A stretch of DNA of 64,000 bases from an uncultured Sphingomonadaceae bacterium (lineage in GTDB: Bacteria; Pseudomonadota; Alphaproteobacteria; Sphingomonadales; Sphingomonadaceae), in contig CANMQE010000001.1 in the NCBI GenBank assembly GCA_947499975.1, positions 434,001 through 498,000 on the forward strand. The letters are read 5' to 3'. Of this stretch, positions 54,065 through 63,501 are shown one piece after another (positions within the stretch are counted from its first letter, which is position 1; each line of letters begins with the position of its first letter). Position numbers and translations under genes: made by a program. The notes beneath the pieces were generated by a model. The model had not been told where the DNA came from and made no database searches. It saw only the letters and a list, made by a program, of their open reading frames with translations.

Positions 54065-54511
54065 ATGCAATCCCTCACCACCATCGGATACGCGCACGCC
54101 ACGCAGGATGCGCTGATCGCGGCGTTGCGGGAGGCAAAGGTCGAGTTCCTCGCCGATATCCGCGCCTTGCCACTGTCACGCCGCGCGGGGTTCTCGAAAA
54201 ACTCGCTCAAGGCTGCGGTGGAAGAGGCCGGAATCGCCTACGCGCACTTCAAGCATCTCGGCACGCCCAAGGAAGGCCGCGATGCCGCGCGCAAGGGCGA
54301 TTACGCGACCCTGCGCCGGGTATACGAAGGGCAGCTCGAACTGCCCGAGGCGCTGGCGCAGATGGCGGAAATCAAGACGCTTGCTGCCGAAAAGCGCATC
54401 TGCCTGCTGTGTTATTGCGGCGAGGCGGAGAAGTGCCATAGGTCGCTGTTGATAGAGCATGCATTCGAAGGCAGCGAAGTCCTGCACCTTCACCCGGCCA
54501 TGCCGGATTGA
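54065..54511 (+). CDS. DUF488 family protein
   Basis: 148 residues. Starts MQSLTTIGYAHATQDALIAAL and has the family pattern LADIRALPLSRRAGFSK and LLCYCGEAEKCHRSLL (a CxxxxxCHR motif that may bind metal). Function unknown. Begins eight bases after pccB, so probably cotranscribed. ATG 54065 is selected; the upstream in-frame part overlaps pccB and is Arg-rich. Confidence 0.88.
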   Translation: MQSLTTIGYAHATQDALIAALREAKVEFLADIRALPLSRRAGFSKNSLKAAVEEAGIAYAHFKHLGTPKEGRDAARKGDYATLRRVYEGQLELPEALAQMAEIKTLAAEKRICLLCYCGEAEKCHRSLLIEHAFEGSEVLHLHPAMPD

Positions 54512-54544
54512 GGCACTTCGCGTTTCCTGAAGCGTAGATAAGCC

Positions 54545-55090
54545 ATGTGGTTCGACGACTGGTCAGACATGTGGCAGATATTTGTCACGACAATAATCAT
54601 CTACGCCGCGCTGATCCTTATCCTGCGCGGCGCGGGGAAGCGCTCGCTCGCCAAGCTCAACATCTTCGACCTCGTGGTGACGGTGGCGCTCGGCTCCACG
54701 CTTGCCACCATCATGTTGAGCCAGGACACCACGCTTGCCGAGGGCGCCCTTGCTTTCGTCACCCTGTGCGGCCTGCAATGGCTGGTGGCTTGGTTCAGCC
54801 TGCGCGCGACGTGGTTCAAGAAATTCCTGCGCGCCGAACCGCGTTTGCTGTTCAGCGATGGCAAGTTTCTCGACAAGGCCATGCGTGACGAGCGTATCCT
54901 GCGCCAGGAAGTCCACGCAGAAATTCGCACCCACGGCTTTGGTGATCTGGAAGATGTCGCTGCCGTCGTTCTGGAGACGAATGGCAATTTCAGCGTGATC
55001 GCGAAGGACAACGCCAAGACCCGGAGCGCGATGGAAAGCGTCCGGCGCGATCCGCTGGATCCAGTGGACGATGTGAAGCCCGCACGCTGA
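54545..55090 (+). CDS. DUF421 (YetF-like) membrane protein, copy 1
   Basis: 181 residues. Three N-terminal membrane helices followed by a cytoplasmic domain. Family stretch GKRSLAKLNIFDLVVTVALGS. Function unknown. The first 53 residues are nearly the same as those of the gene 37 bases downstream, showing a tandem duplication. Its C-terminal half differs more, and has an RRDPLDPVDDVKP tail. Confidence 0.88.
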   Translation: MWFDDWSDMWQIFVTTIIIYAALILILRGAGKRSLAKLNIFDLVVTVALGSTLATIMLSQDTTLAEGALAFVTLCGLQWLVAWFSLRATWFKKFLRAEPRLLFSDGKFLDKAMRDERILRQEVHAEIRTHGFGDLEDVAAVVLETNGNFSVIAKDNAKTRSAMESVRRDPLDPVDDVKPAR

Positions 55091-55126
55091 TGTGGACCCG
55101 ATTGCCTGGCTGCGCGTAGTAGGCCC

Positions 55127-55663
55127 ATGTGGTTTGATAATTGGACGGATATCGGGCAAATCGCCCTCACTACGCTGGTGATTTACGCAGCGCTCATCGC
55201 AATCCTGCAAATCGCGGGCAAGCGCAGCATTGCCAAGCTCAATATCTTCGATCTCGTGGTAACGGTGGCGCTCGGTTCTATCCTGGCTTCCGTGATGCTG
55301 ACGAACAGCCTGTCTATCGCAGACGGGCTGGCCGCCTTTATCGTCCTCGCCTTTCTGCAGTGGATGGTCAGCAAGCTTTCCGTGAAATTCGGATGGTTCA
55401 AGCAGGTCATCCGTTCCGATTCCCGCATCCTGCTGAAGGATGGCGAGTTTCTGGAAGGGGAGATGAAGGCCGAACGCGTCACGCACGGAGAGATTGAGGC
55501 TGCCATCCGCAGAAAGGGTGCTGGCAAGATCGAGAGCATCGCTGCCGTAGTGCTGGAAAGCGACGGGAGTTTCAGCGTGATCGAAGGATTGCCCGCCAGC
55601 CAGTACAGCGCGCTGGAGCGGATGCTGAAAAGCGATGACAAGTCCGAAAGCGGCGGAGACTAA
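55127..55663 (+). CDS. DUF421 (YetF-like) membrane protein, copy 2
   Basis: 178 residues, paralogue of the preceding gene: MWFDNWTDIGQIALTTLVIY, then GKRSIAKLNIFDLVVTVALGS. Three membrane helices, cytoplasmic domain with IRKGAGKIES-type turns, acidic tail. Copies may form hetero-oligomers. Its stop overlaps the aroB stop on the other strand by four bases. Confidence 0.88.
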   Translation: MWFDNWTDIGQIALTTLVIYAALIAILQIAGKRSIAKLNIFDLVVTVALGSILASVMLTNSLSIADGLAAFIVLAFLQWMVSKLSVKFGWFKQVIRSDSRILLKDGEFLEGEMKAERVTHGEIEAAIRRKGAGKIESIAAVVLESDGSFSVIEGLPASQYSALERMLKSDDKSESGGD

Positions 55664-56769
55664 TGCGCCTGTAGCTGTTCGCTCAGGAAGGCGGCCATGT
55701 CCGCTATGTCCACCTGAGTATCGACAAAAGCTTCGCCAATTCCGCGCAGCAGGATGAAGGGCAGGGTGCCAGCATCCATCTTCTTGTCATGCAGCATGTG
55801 CGCGGCCAGTTCCCTGCCGCTGCACTCTAGGCCCAGCGAGGCAATTTCGGAACGCAGTCCAGCCTTGTCGATCGCGGCGGTAACTCGCGCCGCATCATCG
55901 AGTGAAATGTAGTTGAGCCGGGCGGAGTATCGCGCGGCCAGCACCATGCCCAGCGCCACCGCCTCTCCGTGTAGCAGCGCATCGGAAAAGCCGGTTTCCG
56001 CTTCCAGCGCGTGGCCGAAGGTGTGACCAAGGTTTAATAGCGCGCGCGTTCCCGTCGTTTCGCGCTCGTCCTGGGCGACGATGCGCGCTTTTGCCTGCAC
56101 GCTCTGCGTCACAGCGTATTCCAGCGCCTCGGGATCGCGGGCAGTCACCTTCGCGCCGTTCGCCTCGCACCAGGCAAAGAAATCCGCATCGCCGAGAATG
56201 CCGTATTTGATCACCTCGGCATATCCGGCACCCATCTCGCGCGGCGGCAGCGTGCCTAGCGTTGCCGTATCCGCCAGCACCAGCGCGGGCTGGTGGAATG
56301 CTCCGACAAGGTTCTTGCCCGCTTTCGTATTGATCGCCGTTTTGCCGCCAACGCTGCTGTCCACCTGCGCCAGCAATGTCGTCGGTATTTGCACAAAGCC
56401 GCAGCCACGCTTCAGCACCGCGGCGGCAAATCCGGTAAGATCGCCCACCACCCCGCCGCCGAGTGCGAAGATATGATCGCCGCGTTCGATGCCGCGTTCC
56501 AGCAGCCAGTCCACCAGTGTTTCCAGCACGCCCCAGCTTTTCGCGCCTTCGCCGGGCTCGGTAATGAACCAGTCTACGCCGGTGCCCGATGCCGCCAGCG
56601 CCGTTTCCAGCGCTGCGCCGTGCGCGGCGTGGGAATTGCGATCCGCCACGGCGGCCACGCGGGTTTTTCGGATGAAACCTGCAGCCAGCGTCCCCGCATC
56701 GGCCAGCAGGCCGTGGCCGACATGCACATCATAGCCGCGCCCGGCCAGTTCCACGCCGATTACAGCCAT
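55660..56769 (-). CDS. aroB: 3-dehydroquinate synthase
   Basis: 369 residues. Second step of the shikimate pathway, NAD- and metal-dependent. GGGVVGDLTGFAAAVLKRG, PTTLLAQVDSSVGGKTAIN, and the metal-binding NLGHTFGHALEAETGF are visible. Its start lies ten bases inside the end of aroK, so the two are cotranslated. Confidence 0.97.
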   Translation of the reverse strand: MAVIGVELAGRGYDVHVGHGLLADAGTLAAGFIRKTRVAAVADRNSHAAHGAALETALAASGTGVDWFITEPGEGAKSWGVLETLVDWLLERGIERGDHIFALGGGVVGDLTGFAAAVLKRGCGFVQIPTTLLAQVDSSVGGKTAINTKAGKNLVGAFHQPALVLADTATLGTLPPREMGAGYAEVIKYGILGDADFFAWCEANGAKVTARDPEALEYAVTQSVQAKARIVAQDERETTGTRALLNLGHTFGHALEAETGFSDALLHGEAVALGMVLAARYSARLNYISLDDAARVTAAIDKAGLRSEIASLGLECSGRELAAHMLHDKKMDAGTLPFILLRGIGEAFVDTQVDIADMAAFLSEQLQAH

Positions 56770-57335
56770 CTGTCCAACTCCTCCAGTATACGCGCCACCG
56801 CTTCTGCATGGGGGCCGGTGTCGCTTTGCACGTGGATGGGGGCCTGAGAATAGGCGCCCTCACGCTCTGCCTTCATGCGGGCGACGATCTCGCGCGTGTC
56901 GCCATCGCGCAGCAGCGGGCGCTTGTCGTTGCGGCTCACCCGTTCCACCAGCGTTTCCACGTCGCTGTCCAGCCAGATGGCGATGCCGCTCTCCAGGATC
57001 AGCGCGCGCGTTTCGGGCTGGACGAAGGCGCCGCCGCCCGTTGCCAGCACGCAATCGCGGCCAAGGTCTTCCATCAGTCGCGCGATCACCCGCCGTTCAC
57101 CGTCGCGGAAATAATTCTCTCCGAACAGGTCGAAGATTTCCGGAATGGTCATGTTGGCGGCGTCGCAGATCTCCTCGTCCGCATCGACGAAGTTCATGCC
57201 CAGCGTAGCGGCCAGCTTGCGGCCTACGGTGGATTTGCCCACGCCCATCATGCCCACCAGCACGATCGGTCGATTTATGCGCCGACGAATGTCGCGGATC
57301 GTCGCATCATCGGGTAGGGGCGTGGCAATGGTCAT
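56760..57335 (-). CDS. aroK: Shikimate kinase
   Basis: 191 residues. P-loop VGMMGVGKSTVGRKLA, shikimate-binding VDADEEI, ATGGGAFV and LLRDGDTRE for the lid. Phosphorylates shikimate, fifth step of the chorismate pathway. Start at ATG 57335 gives an N-terminal extension of about 20 residues before the core; no strong ribosome binding site. Upstream of aroB in the same operon, divergent from the 41-residue protein. Confidence 0.95.
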   Translation of the reverse strand: MTIATPLPDDATIRDIRRRINRPIVLVGMMGVGKSTVGRKLAATLGMNFVDADEEICDAANMTIPEIFDLFGENYFRDGERRVIARLMEDLGRDCVLATGGGAFVQPETRALILESGIAIWLDSDVETLVERVSRNDKRPLLRDGDTREIVARMKAEREGAYSQAPIHVQSDTGPHAEAVARILEELDRWL

Positions 57336-57444
57336 TGCCGCAAGGCCTATAGTTGGGCTAACCGCGCTGGCAAGCATGGAGCCGCTTTGCTGTGGCCAAG
57401 GCAAGCTATTGGCCAGGGAATTATCAAGGGTGTCGAAACGGCGG

Positions 57445-57570
57445 ATGACGATTTTGGTATTTATTGCTGTGGTGCTCGCCCTCGTGCTGGGCGTGGCCTG
57501 GTACGACGGCGGCAGGCAGGAACAGCGTCTGATCGTGGAGCCTGTGCCCGTGCCGGGAGCGACCTCGTGA
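57445..57570 (+). CDS. 41-residue single-span membrane protein
   Basis: Predicted product begins MTILVFIAVVLALVLGVAWY, one membrane helix, then a short basic/acidic turn and a Pro/Val-rich end EPVPVPGATS. It is too short for family assignment. Its TGA stop overlaps the GTG start of the secreted protein that follows, so the pair is almost surely coexpressed. It may act as a small membrane partner or just translate into the next gene. Confidence 0.65.
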   Translation: MTILVFIAVVLALVLGVAWYDGGRQEQRLIVEPVPVPGATS

Positions 57571-59426
57571 AGCGCGCTTTTCTGACGGCATCTGTCGCGG
57601 GTTTCGCGCTGACGTCCTCTTTGGCGCTGGCTGGCGGGCCGGAAGATCTGCTGCCGCCGATGTTCCGCGATCCGCCGCCGCAGCAGCAGGCGACGCCTAC
57701 GCCGTCCCCCACGCCTACGCCGCAGGCAACGTCCCGCCCGCAGACATCCACGCCCGCGCCTTCCAGCAGCGGCGAGGTGGTGCAGCCCATTCCCGGCGGC
57801 AGTTCATCGTCATCGTCATCCTCGTCCTCGCGGGCGAGCCTGCCATCCGATTTCCCTTCGCTGGCAGAGCTTGAACGGATGGACGAGGACGAGGTCAATG
57901 CCGCTCTTGGTCTTCGGCCCCAGTTCGATATCCCTGCCGCGGCGCGCCGCGCGGTGGAAAAGGTGGGCATCATCGCCCAGTCGGAAGGCGGCTTCCCCAG
58001 CGCATCGCTGCGCAATCAGCCCGGAGCCCTCGTCAGCGCGGCTCTGCAGGCCAGCAACGGCCCTGTTGCCTCGCGCTGGGGCCACATCCTGATGCGCCGC
58101 GTGCTGGCCAGCCGGCTGGATGCGCCGCAGGGGATGGACCCTGTAAGTTTCGCCGCGCTGCGTGCGAAGGCGCTTGCAGGTATGGGCGAGGCGGCCACGG
58201 CCCGCGCGCTGGTGCAGGATATCGACGGCTCCGATTACAATCCCTTGCTGGCGGAAGCTGCGTTCGGCGCATATCTGGGCACGGGAGATGTGCTGGGCAT
58301 GTGCCCCGTCGCCCGCCTGCAAACCGATCTGCTCGACAGCGGCGAATGGGAATTGCTGCAAGCCATCTGCTCGGCCTACCTTGGCGAGGCACGAAGTGCC
58401 GACCGTCGCCTGCAACGCGCGCTCGGCACCGGCGTTGCCGAGGAAATCGACGTGCGCCTGGCCCAGCGTTATGCCGGGGCTGCTGGTGAAGCGGGCCGCG
58501 CGGTCAACGTGGAATGGGGCAATGTCAGCGAGATGAGCGAGTGGCGCTATGCCCTTGCCAGGGCCGTGGGGGAGGACATTCCCGATGAACTGGCAGGCGA
58601 GATGGGGCCGGGCTACCAGATTTCCGACGTTCTGATCCCGGCAACTCCGCTGCTGCGCCGGGTGGAAGTATCCTCGATCGCAGGCAGCCGCGGCATCCTT
58701 TCTTCCGCCGCCATGGTGGATCTCTATTCGCAGCTTTGGGCCAGTGACCGGTACGAAGCGTCAGAAAAGGCACGAGCTGCGCAGTTGCGCGAAGCCTATG
58801 TGGCCGCCACCCCAGCGCAGCGACTTGCCGCGATGAAGGCCCTTTGGGGTGAAGGGCGCGATTACGGCGGGCTGGTGCTGACGGCCTATGCCGCGGCGCG
58901 CCTTCCCGTCAGCGAGGATTTTGGCGAGGACGCAGGCGCGCTGATCGCGTCCATGCTGGCCGCCGGGCTGGATCGCAATGCGCTACGCTGGGCAGACGCT
59001 GTATCGGACGGCAGCGAGGCATGGGCCTTGCTGGCGCTGGCGCGGCCCGATGCGGGCGGCACGGTGGACGGCGGCGATGTGGACAGCTTCATCGACGATG
59101 ACGGCAGCGCGCAGATGCGCAAGTCCGCCTTCCTCGTTGCCGGGCTGGCAGGCCTGGGTCGTCTCGATCAGGACGATTTCAGCGACCTGGCAGAGCGTCT
59201 TGGCGTGAATTACCAGCGGCGCAGTGCGTGGAGCGACAAGATCGGGCGTGCCGGTGACCTTGGCAATTCCACGCTGGTCGCCCTGCTGGCTGGCTTGGGA
59301 ATGCAGGGCCAGGACTGGGGCCAGATGACTCCGCGGCACCTCTATCACGTGGTGCGTGCCCTGAACGCCGCGGGCCTTTCCGCCGAAGCGCGGATGATCG
59401 CTGCAGAGGCGGTCGCCCGCGGCTGA
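57567..59426 (+). CDS. Secreted protein with Pro/Thr/Ser linker and helical repeats
   Basis: 619 residues. The signal peptide (1-22) ends SSLALAG. A Pro/Thr/Gln-rich linker (31-70) and ten consecutive Ser (79-88) follow. The remaining 500 residues are Ala/Leu/Glu-rich helices suggestive of an alpha-solenoid (TPR-like). I recognise no named domain. It starts at GTG 57567, overlapping the 41-residue protein's stop. xerD follows after four bases. Probably a periplasmic or surface scaffold. Confidence 0.8.
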   Translation: MKRAFLTASVAGFALTSSLALAGGPEDLLPPMFRDPPPQQQATPTPSPTPTPQATSRPQTSTPAPSSSGEVVQPIPGGSSSSSSSSSSRASLPSDFPSLAELERMDEDEVNAALGLRPQFDIPAAARRAVEKVGIIAQSEGGFPSASLRNQPGALVSAALQASNGPVASRWGHILMRRVLASRLDAPQGMDPVSFAALRAKALAGMGEAATARALVQDIDGSDYNPLLAEAAFGAYLGTGDVLGMCPVARLQTDLLDSGEWELLQAICSAYLGEARSADRRLQRALGTGVAEEIDVRLAQRYAGAAGEAGRAVNVEWGNVSEMSEWRYALARAVGEDIPDELAGEMGPGYQISDVLIPATPLLRRVEVSSIAGSRGILSSAAMVDLYSQLWASDRYEASEKARAAQLREAYVAATPAQRLAAMKALWGEGRDYGGLVLTAYAAARLPVSEDFGEDAGALIASMLAAGLDRNALRWADAVSDGSEAWALLALARPDAGGTVDGGDVDSFIDDDGSAQMRKSAFLVAGLAGLGRLDQDDFSDLAERLGVNYQRRSAWSDKIGRAGDLGNSTLVALLAGLGMQGQDWGQMTPRHLYHVVRALNAAGLSAEARMIAAEAVARG

Positions 59427-59430
59427 CGCG

Positions 59431-60309
59431 ATGTCCGCCGCGATAGACAGCTTCCTCGACATGCTGGCGACAGAGCGTGGCGCTGCGGCCAACACGCTGG
59501 CTGCCTATCGCCGCGATCTTGAAGGCAGCGAAGAAATCGTCGGCGATCTCCTAACCGTTACCGCAGATGGTCTGGGCAAGCTGACCCGCGCCTGGGCCGA
59601 TCTTGCGCCGTCCACCGTGGCACGCAAGGTATCGGCCCTGCGCCAGTTTTTCGGCTTCTGCTTGGATGAATTTCTCCGCAAGGACGATCCTTCCACCGCG
59701 CTGCCACGCCCGCAGGCCCGCCGCCCGCTGCCCAAGGTGCTGAGCCATGACGAGGTGGCAAGGCTTTTCCAGCAGGCCGAGGCGGAGGCGCAAGCGGGGC
59801 GCGCCAGGCCGGTGCGCATGCTGGCGCTCCTGGAACTGCTTTACGGTTCGGGCCTGCGGGCGACGGAATTGGTGGCTCTGCCCGTGGCAGCAGTGCCGCG
59901 CGATGCGCCGCTGCTCACCATTACGGGCAAGGGCGGTCAGCAGCGCATGGTGCCCGTATCGGGCCGCGCGCAGACCGCTATCGCCCGCTGGATGGAACAG
60001 CACGATGGCAAATCGCCGTTCGTGTTCCCGTCGCGCGGCAGCCACATCTCACGCATTCGGCTCTACCAGATGGTGAAGGAACTTGCAGCGCGTGCCGATA
60101 TCGATCCTGCCAAGGTATCTCCGCATGTGATGCGCCACGCCTTTGCCACCCACCTGCTGGAGGGCGGGGCGGACCTTCGCGTTCTGCAGACGCTGCTGGG
60201 CCACGCCGATATCGCCACCACCCAAATCTACACTCATGTCGATTCAGCGCGCCTCGTGGCGTTGGTGAATGAGCGGCATCCCCTTGCAGGCGGGCGCGGG
60301 TCGGGGTAG
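59431..60309 (+). CDS. xerD: Tyrosine recombinase XerD
   Basis: 292 residues. Resolves chromosome dimers at dif with XerC. Catalytic set complete: Arg143 in SGLRATEL, Lys167 in GKGGQQR, His232 and Arg235 in PHVMRHAF, His258 in LLGHAD, Tyr267 in IYTHVDS. XerD fits better than XerC by eye ([21 protein letters not shown] is shared by both). Not associated with any mobile element. Confidence 0.92.
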   Translation: MSAAIDSFLDMLATERGAAANTLAAYRRDLEGSEEIVGDLLTVTADGLGKLTRAWADLAPSTVARKVSALRQFFGFCLDEFLRKDDPSTALPRPQARRPLPKVLSHDEVARLFQQAEAEAQAGRARPVRMLALLELLYGSGLRATELVALPVAAVPRDAPLLTITGKGGQQRMVPVSGRAQTAIARWMEQHDGKSPFVFPSRGSHISRIRLYQMVKELAARADIDPAKVSPHVMRHAFATHLLEGGADLRVLQTLLGHADIATTQIYTHVDSARLVALVNERHPLAGGRGSG

Positions 60310-60319
60310 CGGCTGGGAC

Positions 60320-61279
60320 ATGACATCTTACCTCGAATTCGAGAAGCCGGTTGCCGAACTGGAAGCCAAGATCACCGAGCTGCGCAAGGTCGCAGGTGAC
60401 GATGGCGACGTGGATATTTCCAACGAGCTTCAGCGGCTTGAGCTGAAGAGCGCGCAACTGCTGGAGAACACTTATCGGGAATTGACGCCGTGGCAGAAGA
60501 CGCAGGTCGCCCGGCATCCCGCGCGCCCGCACTTCCACGATTACGTCGATATCGGTTTCACCGATTTCATGCCGCTGGGCGGGGATCGCGCCTATGGGGA
60601 TGACCAGGCGATCATGGGCGGCCTCGCCAGGCTGGATGGCCGCAAGGTGGTGCTGATCGGCCACGAAAAGGGCAACGATACAGAGAGCCGCATTCGCCAC
60701 AATTTCGGCATGGGCAAGCCGGAAGGCTATCGCAAGGCGATTCGCTTGATGGAACTGGCCGACAGGTTCGGGCTTCCCGTGGTGACGCTGGTGGATACCT
60801 CCGGCGCATTTCCGGGTATCGAGGCGGAAGAGCGTGGACAGGCGGAAGCCATTGCCCGCTCGACGGAAAAATGCCTCGCGCTTGGTGTGCCGATGGTGGC
60901 TGCCATCGTGGGCGAGGGCGGTTCGGGCGGCGCGGTGGCGCTTGCCAGTGCGGAGCGCGTGCTGATGTTCGAACACGCCGTGTATTCGGTTATCTCGCCC
61001 GAGGGCTGCGCCTCCATCCTTTGGCGCACGGCGGAAAAGGCACCGCAGGCTGCCGAGGCGATGAAGATGACTGCGCAGGATCTGGTGAAGCTGGGCGTGG
61101 TGGATCGCATCGTGCCCGAACCGGTCGGCGGGGCGCAGCGCGATCCCAAGGCTGCGGTAGAATCGCTCGCCAAGGCTATCGGCGAAGAACTCGATACGCT
61201 GGCCCCGGTGGATGCAGGTACGCTGCGCAAGCAGCGCGAAGAGCGTTTTCTGGCGATCGGACAAAATCTTGCGCGCTAG
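60320..61279 (+). CDS. accA: Acetyl-CoA carboxylase carboxyltransferase alpha subunit
   Basis: 319 residues. With AccD makes malonyl-Co[19 protein letters not shown] starts the family; [37 protein letters not shown] and [17 protein letters not shown] are key stretches. ATG 60320 lies ten bases after xerD. accD is not in the window. Confidence 0.96.
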   Translation: MTSYLEFEKPVAELEAKITELRKVAGDDGDVDISNELQRLELKSAQLLENTYRELTPWQKTQVARHPARPHFHDYVDIGFTDFMPLGGDRAYGDDQAIMGGLARLDGRKVVLIGHEKGNDTESRIRHNFGMGKPEGYRKAIRLMELADRFGLPVVTLVDTSGAFPGIEAEERGQAEAIARSTEKCLALGVPMVAAIVGEGGSGGAVALASAERVLMFEHAVYSVISPEGCASILWRTAEKAPQAAEAMKMTAQDLVKLGVVDRIVPEPVGGAQRDPKAAVESLAKAIGEELDTLAPVDAGTLRKQREERFLAIGQNLAR

Positions 61280-61287
61280 GTCTTGCT

Positions 61288-61307
61288 AAGGCCGCCATAC
61301 GGCCTTT
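61288..61307 (+). terminator. Probable accA terminator
   Basis: Perfect 7-bp stem AAGGCCG / CGGCCTT, loop CCATA, followed by only one extra T. Weak. Confidence 0.45.
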
Positions 61308-61395
61308 GGGGAACATCGGCGGGGCAATTCGGTTATCTTCGGCAACTGATGCATTGCGTGCCAGCACGCAGGGCATCTGCCCAGAGGAGGCCTGA

Positions 61396-62868
61396 ATGCC
61401 ATTGAAGAATATCCGCAAACTTACCGCCATCAGCCTTGCCAGCGCCGCTTCATTGGCGCTTGGCGCCTGTGCCAGCGTTCCTGGTGCCAATGTTGCCCCC
61501 GGTGCCCCGATCACGGCCGAAGAGGCGCAGCTTGGCGCGGAGAATCACCAGGCTTTCGTGAACGAGTTCGGCGGCGCGATGACAGGGCCGTATGCCCGCT
61601 ACGTCGACCAGGTTGGATCCAACATCGCCGTGCAATCGGGCCTTGCCACCCGCCCCGATGCCTTTGAAGTCACCCTGTTGAATTCCAGCGTGAACAATGC
61701 CTTCGCCGTTCCCGGCGGCTATGTTTACGCCACGCGCCAGCTGGTGAACCTGATGAACAACGAGGCGGAACTTGCCGCCGTGCTGGGCCACGAAGTCGGC
61801 CACGTTGCCGCCCGCCATTCCGCCCGCCGCCAGCAGACAGCACAGCGCAACCAGTTGCTGGGCCTGCTGGGCGCGGTGATCGGCGGCGCGGTGCTGGGCA
61901 GTTCGGACCTCGCGCAGCTCAGCCTGCAGGGTTCGCAGCTTGCCACGCTGAGCTATTCGCGCAGCCAGGAACTGGAAGCCGATCAGCTGGGCATCCAGTA
62001 TCTCAATCGCGCGGGCTACGATCCCAACGCCATGTCCACGCTGCTGGCCAGCCTGGCGGCGCAGAATCAACTCGATTCGCAATTGCAGGGCAGGGGCGAC
62101 GCCACCATTCCCGAATGGGCATCAACCCACCCCGATCCCGCCAGCCGCGTGCAGAATGCGCGCCAGATGGCCGCCGGGGGAACGGGTGTCGTCAATCGCG
62201 AGACTTTCCTCAGCCGCATCGATGGCATGATCTATGGTGATGACCCCGAGCAGGGCATTATCGAAGGGCGTCAGTTCATCCACCCTGTCCTGCGGTTCAG
62301 CTTCACCGCGCCGCAGGGCTTTTACATGGTCAACGGCACACGCGCCGTCACCGTAAATGGCGATCAGGGCCGCGCGCAGCTTACGGTCGGGCCGTATAAC
62401 AATGATCTGAATGCCTACGTTCGCGGCGTGTTCAGCGCGCTGGGCGGAGAGCAGCAGCAGATCGCGCCATCCAGCATAGAGCGTACCACGGTGAACGGAT
62501 TGCCTGCTGCCTACGGCACTGCGCGAGTGAACAATGGCCAGCAGGAGGTGGACGTCACCGTGTTCGCCTACGAGTTTTCCAACGACACGGCATATCACTT
62601 CGCCTCGATTACGCCTGCGGGCCAGGCTGGCACATTCAATTCGCTGTATCAGTCGATGCGCCGGATCAGTGCAAGCGAGGCTGGCAGTGTCGTGCCGCGC
62701 CGCGTGGACGTGATTACCGCGGGCCGCGGCGATACGGTTCGTACGCTGGCTGGCCGGATGGCTTACTCCGATGCGCAGGAAGCGCGCTTCCGCGTTTTGA
62801 ATGGCCTGCTGTCGGATCAGCAGGTGGTGCCGGGGCAGGAATACAAGATCGTCGTTCGCTCGAACTGA
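61396..62868 (+). CDS. M48 family metalloprotease lipoprotein (BepA-like)
   Basis: 490 residues. A lipoprotein signal ends at LGAC (Cys25). Zinc motif HEVGH (His132, Glu133, His136), third ligand Glu192 in QELEADQLG. A C-terminal domain ends in a LysM-like stretch (GDTVRTLAGRMAYSD). Envelope protease of the BepA/YfgC type, possibly acting in outer-membrane protein quality control. Ribosome binding site GAGGAGG. Confidence 0.9.
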   Translation: MPLKNIRKLTAISLASAASLALGACASVPGANVAPGAPITAEEAQLGAENHQAFVNEFGGAMTGPYARYVDQVGSNIAVQSGLATRPDAFEVTLLNSSVNNAFAVPGGYVYATRQLVNLMNNEAELAAVLGHEVGHVAARHSARRQQTAQRNQLLGLLGAVIGGAVLGSSDLAQLSLQGSQLATLSYSRSQELEADQLGIQYLNRAGYDPNAMSTLLASLAAQNQLDSQLQGRGDATIPEWASTHPDPASRVQNARQMAAGGTGVVNRETFLSRIDGMIYGDDPEQGIIEGRQFIHPVLRFSFTAPQGFYMVNGTRAVTVNGDQGRAQLTVGPYNNDLNAYVRGVFSALGGEQQQIAPSSIERTTVNGLPAAYGTARVNNGQQEVDVTVFAYEFSNDTAYHFASITPAGQAGTFNSLYQSMRRISASEAGSVVPRRVDVITAGRGDTVRTLAGRMAYSDAQEARFRVLNGLLSDQQVVPGQEYKIVVRSN

Positions 62869-62910
62869 CGCGTGTAAGATCTTTCGACTTCGAATTTACA
62901 ACGCGCAAAC

Positions 62911-62949
62911 AAAAGGGGCGCCGGATTTCTCCGGCGCCCCGATCGTTTT
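62911..62949. terminator. Bidirectional terminator between M48 and Flp gene
   Basis: A-tract AAAA, perfect 11-bp stem GGGGCGCCGGA / TCCGGCGCCCC with loop TTTC, GATCGTTTT after. Works for both convergent genes. Confidence 0.9.
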
Positions 62950-62962
62950 GTGGGTCTCGATA

Positions 62963-63133
62963 TTAGATCGAGTTGTCGAGCTTGGTCGAAACCGTGCCGA
63001 ACGTATCGTCCAGGCTGTTGCCCAGGCTCTGCATGGCGGTGATGGCAGCAACTGCGATGAGGGCAGCAATCAGGCCATACTCGATGGCGGTGGCGCCCTG
63101 TTCGTCGCGGATCATGTTCTTGAAGAAGGTCAT
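62963..63133 (-). CDS. Flp/Fap-type pilin, copy 1
   Basis: 56 residues translated by hand from the minus strand: MTFFKNMIRDEQGATAIEYG, then one hydrophobic helix. The prepilin cleavage pattern G/ATAIEY places Glu at +5 and Tyr at +6 of the mature pilin, as in Flp pilins. AGGAG precedes ATG 63133. The tad assembly genes are not in the window. Confidence 0.85.
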   Translation of the reverse strand: MTFFKNMIRDEQGATAIEYGLIAALIAVAAITAMQSLGNSLDDTFGTVSTKLDNSI

Positions 63134-63237
63134 TTTTAGTCTCCTGGTTTTCAGTCTTCGGTACCCGGCTCAACCGGATGTTCCCGTTCGAGCAATCTGG
63201 TTTCTACGTACGATGTGTTGATAAAATGCTAATCACG

Positions 63238-63408
63238 TCATCCGCCGCTTGCGTCGTCGAACTTGCCTTCGACATGCGTCCACATATCGGTGGACTCATT
63301 GGCAAAGCCCTGCAGGGCCGTGATCATTCCGATCACGATCAGCCCTGCGATCAGGCCGTATTCGACGGCGGTCGCACCACGGGTATCGCGCAGCAGCCTT
63401 TTTAACAT
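63238..63408 (-). CDS. Flp/Fap-type pilin, copy 2
   Basis: 56 residues: MLKRLLRDTRGATAVEYGLI and one hydrophobic helix (GLIVIGMITALQGF). The prepilin site G/ATAVEY is intact. Start at ATG 63408 on the family pattern; upstream in-frame residues would precede the cytoplasmic leader and are unlikely. Tandem with copy 1, about 104 bases apart; the proteins share the leader and helix, but the C termini differ (DNSI versus DDASGG). Confidence 0.85.
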   Translation of the reverse strand: MLKRLLRDTRGATAVEYGLIAGLIVIGMITALQGFANESTDMWTHVEGKFDDASGG

Positions 63409-63501
63409 TCTTGATGCAAACAACGCAGGTCCCCTAAATAACGTGCGACCATGCCCTTCTCGCAGGGAGGGTTTAACAAAGCCTTCTTCCGAAAGGTAAA
63501 C

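Noticed and set aside
59431..60309. Tyrosine recombinase as sign of an integrated element
   Set aside because: It is housekeeping XerD beside accA, with no attachment site, tRNA or phage genes.
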